A DNA stretch of 64,000 nt, taken from Planococcus citri (taxonomy: Eukaryota > Arthropoda > Insecta > Hemiptera > Pseudococcidae). The stretch lies in contig NC_088679.1 of NCBI RefSeq assembly GCF_950023065.1, positions 27,094,001 through 27,158,000 on the forward strand, in the 5' to 3' direction. The notes beneath the pieces are model-generated. The model had not been told where the DNA came from. It worked only from the letters and a program-made list of their open reading frames with translations, and made no database searches. Within the stretch, counting starts at the first letter, position 1, and each line of letters begins with the position of its first letter. The position numbers and the translations under genes are program-made. Shown here in pieces: positions 55,249 to 64,000 of the stretch.

Positions 55249-56994
55249 ATGAAAACCATAACCATATTCATCGTTTTCATCGTACTATTTGAAGTAAGAT
55301 ATTTCACCTCCTCCACATAAGTACTTATCTACTAAGTACCTTTTTCTAAGTTGAGTTGAACAAACAAATCAAGTAAAAACCAGGCTTGTTAACCGGTTTT
55401 TAACCATTAACCGTAACCGCAAATTAACCAGTAAATTAACCGAAAAAAAAATTAACCGTAACCAAAAAACCTTTTTTTTTGAAATATCACTAACCATAAC
55501 CGATAACCCGAAAAATGTTTAGAAAAAAACCGGTTACAAAATTTTAAAATTAATTTCTTTTTATCTGAGTTTTTTTTCAATGTGATTTATAGTGATTTGA
55601 AATTTTAATCAAAAAAAATGATCAAAAGATTAAAAATATTAGCAGTTTTTCAAATTTTTAAACTTCAAAATTTCAAACTCCGAAAGAATTTTTGCCATTT
55701 TTGGAAATTTTCAAATTTTCAACTGTAATTTTAACCATTAACCAAAATTTTAAGCTCAACTGGAAAAATTACCACCCAAAAATTGTAACCTTAACCTTGA
55801 CCATTAACTGAAAAAAAATGGTCATCAATAACCGTAACCTGAACCTTAACAGTAACTTTAAAAAATAAATAACCTTAACCGTAACCTTTAACCGACATTT
55901 TGAATTTCTTGTTTAATTTTCAACCATAACCTTAACCGGAAATATTTTTTTTTCGGTCAACAAGCCTGGTAAAAACTACACACATATCGATCTTATACCA
56001 CGCGCAACTGTTTCAGGGAATTGAACCTGCCGCCTTGAACGGATGTGCACCAGTGAATACAACATTCTGTAATGGAGTCAACGTTGAATGTATTAATGGA
56101 ATAGTTACAATAAATGGCAAACAATACAAATCTATCAAACCATCTGATAAAGTAGAAGTTACCTTCAATGAGTTAAAAGTGAATGACAAACTCGTCGAGA
56201 AGATCATCGCAGCCCCTGGAACTGGGAGGAGTTCTTTTCTTAGTGCAAATCCAACACGAGAAGCGAATGGCAATAAATGCCCATCTGTAGCAAAAATAAA
56301 CGCATCTCATATACCTCACTATTGTAGAAATGGGCAGTTGTATGTAGATGGTGAAAAAATTGAAAATGTAAGACCTACAGATAGCGTCGTAATTAATTCA
56401 AATGAGCTTAGAATTAATGGTGAATTCGTTCGAAATATTCGAGATGGCGAAGAGAAACCACGCAAAAATGATAACGTAATCAATGATCTTCTCGGACCCA
56501 ACGTTCTCCTTAGGGACAATGTTATCAATAATCGTACCACTTCTCCATCCAGAAACTTTAATTCATTCAATGAAGACAGTTTTGACAATGCAGTTTTTGA
56601 TAATGCAGCTTTTAATGACGAGTCGAGCTTCAGCTTTCAGAACAACAATCGCCCTGGATCCAATTCCAGCTCAAAGAAACGTAAAACTCCCAGACCTGTT
56701 AGCCCAAAACGACCTAGGGCTGTTAAAAATACTAGGAGATCGGTAACGAAGACCGCAAGTAAAAGCGCTAAGACGGGAGACGTGCCAATAACTACTTCCA
56801 GTGATGATAAGAAAATTTACGGTTTTTCTGGATTGAAGGTAATTTGTAATGGATGTAATGGTGTGAATTCTTACTGGAAAGGTGACAAATTTTACATCAA
56901 CGACGTTGAAATAAAAAATTGCAAACGTGGGGATAAAGTGGAAATCAATGGAAATGAAGTCAAGTTGAATGGCAAATTCAACACCAACATTTAG
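55249..56994 (+). CDS. NGK-family secreted protein B, second copy (340 aa)
   Basis: Exon 1 is 55249-55293 and exon 2 is 56017-56994, identical to gene B in exons, in the intron and in the intronic hAT element. It encodes the same three-domain secreted protein. If the duplication is real, this is a second functional gene under an identical proximal promoter; upstream of 54460 its context differs, with foldback-element sequence instead of the MITE. If it is an assembly error, it is not a separate gene. Confidence 0.72.
55381..55968. mobile_element. Non-autonomous hAT element, second copy
   Basis: Same 588-bp element, ends and GTAAAAAC duplication as in gene B, carried along by the large duplication rather than by a new insertion. 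Confidence 0.85.
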
Positions 56995-57957
56995 TTGATC
57001 ATAGAATCGTTTCCATAGTTTGAAATCACAAATCAATGAGTTTATTTTTATGTTAACAAGAAAATAAAACGACTTCAAGCATTTCAAGTTTTTTTTTTTT
57101 TTTCAATTATTAGTACTTAAACTCGTATTAATTCTTGTAACCACTTACAATGGTCTACAGGGTTCTAATTAAGTCCTGATCAAAGTTATGGAGGACTAAA
57201 CTTCACTTTTGAGTTTTATAGAGCAATTTGAAGGAATTATTCGCCTTGGTTCTTTTTACTCAAGAAATGTATATCACATCAAAAAGTTACAAAATCGCCT
57301 TCAAAACAACTGAACATCAACTTTCTTTAATTTTTTTCAATTTTCAAAAATCATCCAAAAATGAATTTAAAAGGAGCTCAAATTCTGGTTCAGGGGTTTA
57401 AGGACATCATTTTTTTTATTCAGTTTGGTTTTGTTCAAATCGTTGACTTGGAGTGTCAGTTTCTATAAAAACTTTTCAGTTGCAATGAACATTTTCATTA
57501 AATTATGCTGACCACATCAACAAAGTAAATATCACGATGAGAGATGTTGTCAGTTTTTTTAACGATACTGTTGCCTTGTAATTTCTATGGTCATACCTAT
57601 ACAGTATACAGGCATGGCATTCTAGAATAACGTCGAGAAAAATTTTGAAAAGCTAAAAATAAATTCGTTAACACGGCTGGTTCATTTTTGACATTACAAT
57701 GAATGCACGTGCAGAAACACATTCTCATTAATAAGAATTCAAATACATGTTTTTCTCTAAAATTAAACTTGAAGGTATAGGTAGGTATAGACTGAGGTAC
57801 CTACCTAGTACCTAAGTGTAAAAACACATTTCAATCAACAGAGAACTGAAGTAGGTAAATATTCCTTCAAAAGCAGTATCTTGAGCATTATACTCCCGAA
57901 GTATATATTTTCTGTTCAAACGTGTGATAGGCACTTGTGGCACGACGCGCTATCAAA

Positions 57958-58553
57958 ATGAAAATCATAATCACACTCATCCTTTTCATCGTACTATTTG
58001 AAGTAAGTCATTTCACCACTTCCATATGCCTACTAACAATTTCCAAGTTGAACAAATTGAGTAAAAACTCACCTAAATGTAAATATCCATGTTATACCTC
58101 GTGCAACTGTTCCAGGGAATTGAACCTGTCGTTTTGAACGGATGTGCACCAGTGAATAGGTCATTCTGCGATGGAGTTTACGTCGAATGTATTAATGGAA
58201 TATTTACAATAAATGGCAAACAATATAAATCCATCAAATCATCAGATAAAGTAGAAATTACCTTCAATGAGTTAAAGGTGAATGACATATTCGTCGAGAA
58301 GATCACTCCGTCCGATTTGAGCTTATTCTCTGAGAACCACTCCATCAACAATCGCCGCGGATCCAATTCCAACGCAAAGAAACGTAATACTCCCAGACCC
58401 AGAAGTCCGCCACGACGTAGGATTATTGAAAACTCTAAGAGATCGCTAACAAAGACTGCAAGTAATGGCGATAAAATGAGAGACGTGTCAAGAATTACTT
58501 CCAGGGGTAAATTTTACATCGAAGACGGTGAGGATAAAGTGGAGATGCGCTAG
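57958..58553 (+). CDS. NGK-family protein C, second copy, truncated (160 aa)
   Basis: Exon 1 is 57958-58002 and exon 2 is 58116-58553, identical to gene C including the deletion, frame change and premature TAG of the last domain. The out-of-frame remnant of the lost end follows at 58554-58599. The damage therefore predates the large duplication. Confidence 0.65.
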
Positions 58554-59708
58554 TGGAAATGAAGTCAAGTTGAATGGTAAATTCAATACCAACTCATAGC
58601 ATCATTTTCGGAGTTTGAAAGCGAAATAGTTTTTTTCCCCATCCTAATATAATTTTAAAAGTTGACAAAACAATAAAATAAAACTTGATTTGAAGCATAT
58701 TTACACGAAATTCTTATTGAATCAATCATTCAGAGATGGAAATCATGACGATTGATGATCGAAGGTTACTTGAATCAATTGGAAACAGAAGTCATATAAG
58801 TGTAAGGGTATTTGGTTTGAGAAATGAAAAGTAAAAATTTTATATGACTTTTTCCAACTGTCAAATTGAAACAGCTGCGAATGAATTATTTTCAATTTGA
58901 AAAAATTGCAATAAAACTTGCCATTGCGAGTAGCAAAAACTGAGTAAAGAAGCGAGCTCGAGGATCTACGAGAAATACCTCGAGTTTGCGAATCGTCTGT
59001 GATGTCATAGAGTTCACACATTGCCAATTACTGTAGGGTGAGAGGTACCCAGGGAGTTAAGCCCATAGAATCGTCTAGAACAATCAATACTTGATGACCT
59101 TCACGAGGTTCATCTTCGAATAATCACCTCAGGCGGTGAGTACACTATGGACTACCATAGGCAATCAGGGCATATTTCCCCATTACAACCCTTTCACTTT
59201 GCTGATTGCTAGTACCTATATACACTCAGTCTAATAGACAGCTGCAATTAATGAAATCAGCAGGTACTCGTACATATAAAATAATAAGTTGTCAATAAGT
59301 TTGATGATGTTTGTTAATGAATAATGAAGGCTTCTTTTCATATAGACGCAATGAACTGTTATATCTAATTTTATACTTGCAAATTACTTTTTGTTAGACT
59401 TGCGCTTGATAACGACAAAAGTACCATTTTATACTTGTAAATGTTCATTATCTGCTACCTAAAGTAGGTGCGGTAGATATTATATTCAATGTTAACTAGT
59501 GATCGTCCCTCTCTTACTATAGACGCAGAAATGATTATTACAAAGGTATCAAGTGAGTGTAAAAGTATTTATACCTACATTTCAATTGACAAAATATGAG
59601 AATTTCTTCAAATCTAGTCTCCTTAGTGCAGGTATTTTATAAAATTTTTGTACCAGATATGATAACTTATGTACTTGTTGAAAACCTATGTCCAATTAAA
59701 AATTCAAA

Positions 59709-60245
59709 ATGAAAACTATAATCGCGTTAATTGCTTTAATCGTGCTTTCTGAAGTAAGAAATTATTCCACTCAATTTTTTGAATTCAGGGAGAAAATGTC
59801 AAATACCTATGGCTAAATTTAATTGTTTCAGATACTTGAACTTATCACAGATGGTGTTGGAATCATTTCAAATAGTAATCCACATTGGGATGAAGAAGAA
59901 ATGGAAAATGAAGAAAATCAAGACGATACCGACGATAATGTTGAAGAAGAGGTAGAGGATGAGTCAAATAATGATGACGGGGAGGAGTTGGAAAATAACG
60001 TCGAGGAGAAGGAGGAAGAAGAAGCAGAAGAAGAAGAGGAAGAAGAAGCAGAAAAAGAGGGAGAGGAGGAAGAGGGAGAAGCAGAAGAAGTGGAAGAGGA
60101 GGAAGAAGAAGAAGCAGGAGAAGAAGAGGAGGAGGAGGAAGAGGAAGAAGAATCAGAAGAAGAGGAAGAGGAAGAAGAAGCTGATTACGAGGAGGAAGGG
60201 GAAGAAAATTATTATGACTTCTTCATTGATACAAAATTTTTTTGA
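59709..60245 (+). CDS. Acidic secreted protein D, second copy (152 aa)
   Basis: Exon 1 is 59709-59753 and exon 2 is 59832-60245. The poly-Glu tract is the same length and codon pattern as in gene D. Identity of such a slippage-prone tract argues that the copies are extremely young or artefactual. Confidence 0.62.
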
Positions 60246-61165
60246 AATTGATTTTTTTTTCATTCAGACGAAGTACCATAAACCATAACTGTTGTAAAAT
60301 GTACCATGAACCACTCAAATGAAGTAGATCTGTTAATTAGGTGATGTTTTTTTTTTCATCCTCGCTGAGTTGGAAATACTTCTAGCAAAATGCTGTACCT
60401 CACCAACCAAAGTACATAGGTACAATGTGTTTTGTACATACGTAGATTACCATACCAAATTGCTACCTGTGCAGTAACCGATTTGACCCGATTTTTTTTT
60501 AGTAAGCGAACCCCTTGAATGGTCCATCACCAAATTTATAGCAGCCCAGTTGTAAAATCATGGGTCTCACAGGGGTCCTAAAGTCCCAAAATTTCGATTT
60601 TTGCTCTTTCACCGATAAGAAAAAATAAAAATGTGTGCTTAAAAACGATTTCCAAAATATATCAAGTTTCAAAGGGTCATAGGTTCTATAGGATATTTTG
60701 TGGGCCCCAAATTTTTGAAAAATTGCCCCAAAAAAAGTAGAGAAAAGACAAATTTTGAACAACAAAATCCATGACAGAATTTCTGTGTAGGTAGGAAGGT
60801 AGGTAGATACTTAGATATATCTACATACAACGACATCCAAGATACATTTTTAAAAGCAAAAATAAATTTGTTGAAAGTAACACGACTGGTTCGTTATCCC
60901 TAACGATTATGGCAGTTGGATTTTTTTCAGTCTTGACATTATAATGTACTAGATTGACATATTGTAGAAACACATTCTCATTAACAAAACTACGAGTATG
61001 AGTAAATTTCCTTTTTTAAACCAAATATGTACGAAGAAATACTGCGTAAAAACACATTTTAATTTACACAAGCTGGTGATAAATATTTCTTTAAAAGCAG
61101 TACCTTAAACAATATTCTGAAGTATTCTTCAATCGAACGTGATACTTGTGGAAAGCTTTATCAAA
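60246..61165. other. Intergenic, second copy of D-E spacer
   Basis: Copy of 25815-26734, including the TATA-like TTTAAAAG of gene E at 61090-61097. Nothing else is seen. Confidence 0.5.
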
Positions 61166-62799
61166 ATGAAGACCATCATCACACTCGCCATTTTCATCGT
61201 ACTATTTGAGGTAAGAAATATCTTTAAGGTAAACAAATCGAGGAAAACTTACCCACCCATCTATACCATATGAAGAGTCCACGGAAAAAACTGGTCAAGT
61301 CCAAATTTTTCGAAATTAAGATACCTAAATTGGTATCTCTGGATCCGTCTTGATGAGGACTAAAACATACATACACTATTCATTTTTCAAAAAAATAGAA
61401 AAAAAAAACATAGGTCTACTTCAAGTCCTGTAAGAGGACTTCAAACTTGAAAAAGCAGACTTACCTGGTTTTTTCCCTGGTCCCTTCATACGTTTATGTA
61501 GATGTGCAACTGTTTCAGGGAATTGAACCTCGAGCTTTGAACGGATGTGCGTATGTGAATACAACATTCTGTAATGGAATCAACGTTGACTGCATTAATG
61601 GAATAGTTACGATAAATGGCAAACAATATAAATTCATCAAACCATCTGATAAAGTAGAAATTACCTTCAATGAGTTAAAAGTGAATAACAAACTCGTCGA
61701 TAAGATCACTGCCGCCCCTGGAAGTGGTAGGAGCTCTTTTCTTAGTGGCAATCCAACACGAGAAGCGAATGGCAATAAATGTCCATCTGTAGCAAAAATA
61801 AACGCATCTGATATACTTCACTATTGCGTAAATGGGCAGTTGTACATTGACGGTAAAAAAATTGAAAATGTAAAACCTACAGATAACATTGTAATTATTT
61901 CAAATGATCTTAGAATTAATGGTAAATTCATTCGACACATTCGAGATGAAGGAGAAGAGGAAGAAGAGGAGGAAGAAGAAGATGATAATAATGGAATAGA
62001 AGATGAAGATGATGACTCGGAAGAAAATTATGAGGAGGATGAAAATGAATCTGATGAAGAGATTGATGATAATGCGAAAGAAGAGGACGATGAGGAGGAA
62101 GAAGAGGATGAGGAGGCAGGGGATGACGAGGAGAAGGATGATGATGAGGGGGAGGAGGAGGAAGGGGAGGAGTTGAATAATGATGATGAAGAAGAGGATG
62201 AGGTTAGTGAAGATGAAAAGGAAGAGAACGATGAAGATATTAACGAAAATTATGATGACGATGACGATAAGGGAGAGGAGGAGGAGGAGGAGGAGGAGGA
62301 GGAGGAGGAGGTGGAGGAGACAGATGAGGAAAACGATGATGTAGAGGAGGAGGAAATCGATAATGAAGACAAAGAGGAGGTAGAAGAAAATGATGAAGAA
62401 GAGGAAGAAGAAGCAGAAGAAGAAAATGATGAAGAAGAGGAGGAGGAAGTAGATGATGATGAAGAGCAAGAAGAAGCAGAAGAAGAAAATGATGAAGAAA
62501 ATGATGAAGAAAATGAGGAAGTAGATGATGATGAAGATGAGAATGAGAATGACGACGATAATGATGAAGCAGAAGACCAACAAGAAGTAAAAACAAAAAA
62601 CGTCAATGATGGTAAAAAAACATACGATTTTTCTGGTATTAATTTAACATGCAATGGGTGTAGTGGAATAGATATGTACTGGAAAAATGGAAAATTTTTC
62701 ATCAACGATGTTGAGATAAAAAATTACAAACGAGGTGATAGATTGTTGATAGCTGGGAAGAAAGTTTACGTGAACGACAAGTTCAACACCAGCATGTAA
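61166..62799 (+). CDS. NGK-family secreted protein E, second copy (441 aa)
   Basis: Exon 1 is 61166-61210 and exon 2 is 61519-62799, with the same three domains and the same acidic insert (purine tract 61951-62576). It translates identically to gene E over the whole length, including the run of GAG triplets. Confidence 0.72.
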
Positions 62800-64000
62800 T
62801 TCTATGTATTTAAACTTTTCATGAGGTTAAATGCAAGTTCATTTTGTTGTTAATTACATAAGTAAGTACAATTTGAAAAATGTACCTGGAAACCAAATAA
62901 AGCATATTTTGATTTATTATGTGGTCGTATTCTTCTCATTTCTCAATTTTGAATTTTAAATACGCGGAGCAGCAAGAATTACCAAACTAGGTACCTATCT
63001 ACATCTAGTACCTTATGTATAGGTATCATATATCCTTTAATTGAAACTCCATTTATCTTCTAACGCTGAGTAAATCACTCGAGTAAGCAAGTACATACAT
63101 ATTTCTGATAAACAAGGATGTAAGCCTAAGAAGTGAGTATTAATTTTTTACCTACTTACTTACTTGGTTTCATTCCAATACATAAAATTTTTCAAACATG
63201 AGAGTTCTTTTAAATGTGCCTTATACCTACCTATTTGTCATAATATGGGACAAATTGCGCTTACTTAGTTCCTTAGAACGCACAGGTAGGTACTCAAAAA
63301 TGCGATATCTAGCACTTGAGCATTTCATTTCTTGATGAAAAATATATAGGTACGTATACATCTAACAAGACAAGGCGGATGCGCCAGCAAAAACTTCAGA
63401 ACTTCGAGGAAGTCTTTGAAATCTACAATTCTCACTAAATTTATCTGCTCGTACATACACTTACCTACCTAACCAACAGTGCATTTCAAGAACCAAGTAG
63501 ACTTCAGCAAAGATCTCTTTGATAAGTCTCATTAGTTTCACTCTGTTTTCAAACGTTTTTGATTTGTTTTTTTTTTTTTTTTTTGATCTTTTAATGCGCT
63601 AAATTATATGAAAATGCCCACAGAAGAAGGTATTCTAAAAATTTATCTTACTATGAACATTAATTTTTTTACATTATTTTTTAGATTTTTAATCAACTGC
63701 ATACATTTTTAAAAAATCAGAAATTGGTAACTTCAAAATGTTATTGAAAAACATGAAATATGAGACAAAATGAGCGATGAAGGTGTCCAAAATCCAAAAA
63801 ACCAAAAAGGACTTTGGAAGAATATTTTTAAAATATAAAATGGACAAATACTACCCCTACTCACTCTGTTTGAAAGGAGTTGGATTCAAGATTCATCACG
63901 TTTGTTTTCGAATATTCTGCCCATCTCTATCATTAGATAGGTACCTACCTAACAATTACAAAGGAACGTTCTAATCATTTTTCAAATGGTGGATGATATA
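62800..64000. other. Second copy of the E-F spacer, cut by the window end
   Basis: Copy of 28369-29569, including AATAAA at 62896 and the long T run near 63568-63584. No gene inside the window part. Confidence 0.5.

Larger units (their letters stand above)
54460..64000 (+). repeat. Right copy of the 9.5-kb direct duplication
   Basis: Equals 20029-29569 shifted by 34431 bp; no differences were found in the stretches compared, and the copied protein-coding exons translate identically. It runs off the right end of the window, 399 bp before the expected start of a second gene F. Confidence 0.9.

Overview
The window is a piece of an insect nuclear genome. It is AT-rich, its genes have GT-AG introns, TAGGTACCTACCTA-type simple repeats are scattered throughout, and it carries DNA transposons and an intact Ty3-type LTR retrotransposon. 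A plant-feeding hemipteran of the aphid, mealybug or scale group is my best guess from the repeat texture, but this is inference. I recognise no housekeeping gene. Apart from the retrotransposon, everything coding belongs to three groups of lineage-specific proteins, two of them clearly secreted.

Layout. (1) 1-12642: three paralogues of a secreted family (here 'PLW family') whose second exon carries a conserved helical block around a PLW motif. Genes 1 and 2 are near-identical recent duplicates; gene 3 is diverged, with nested hAT-like elements in its intron. Exon 1 of gene 1 lies left of the window. (2) 16086-44326: nine plus-strand genes (A to I) of a second secreted family (here 'NGK family'). 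All have a first exon of exactly 45 nt encoding a 15-residue hydrophobic signal start, a phase-0 intron, and one large second exon. The second exon carries zero to three copies of a ~55-residue Cys-containing domain with NGK.I and NGKF hairpin-like motifs, often separated by long Asp/Glu or (Asp-Ser)n tracts. A relic tenth first exon with ATG mutated to ACG lies at 45389. (3) 35710-40948: a complete CsRn1-like LTR retrotransposon on the minus strand, with gag and pol joined by a canonical -1 frameshift heptamer. (4) 45586-53676: a minus-strand micro-exon gene with at least 28 exons. Almost all are symmetric phase-0 exons of 24-144 nt, including tandemly duplicated exon pairs. Its 5' end is cut off by a transposon fragment. 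(5) 54460-64000: an apparently perfect direct copy of 20029-29569, offset 34431 bp, carrying second copies of genes B, C, D and E.

How it fits together. This looks like a rapidly expanding cluster of secreted, low-complexity proteins that evolves by tandem duplication, domain loss, repeat expansion and exon shuffling, with mobile elements at many of the breakpoints. Salivary or other effector-like secretions would fit this architecture, but nothing in the sequence proves a function. The perfect 9.5-kb duplication is either a very recent event or an assembly artefact.
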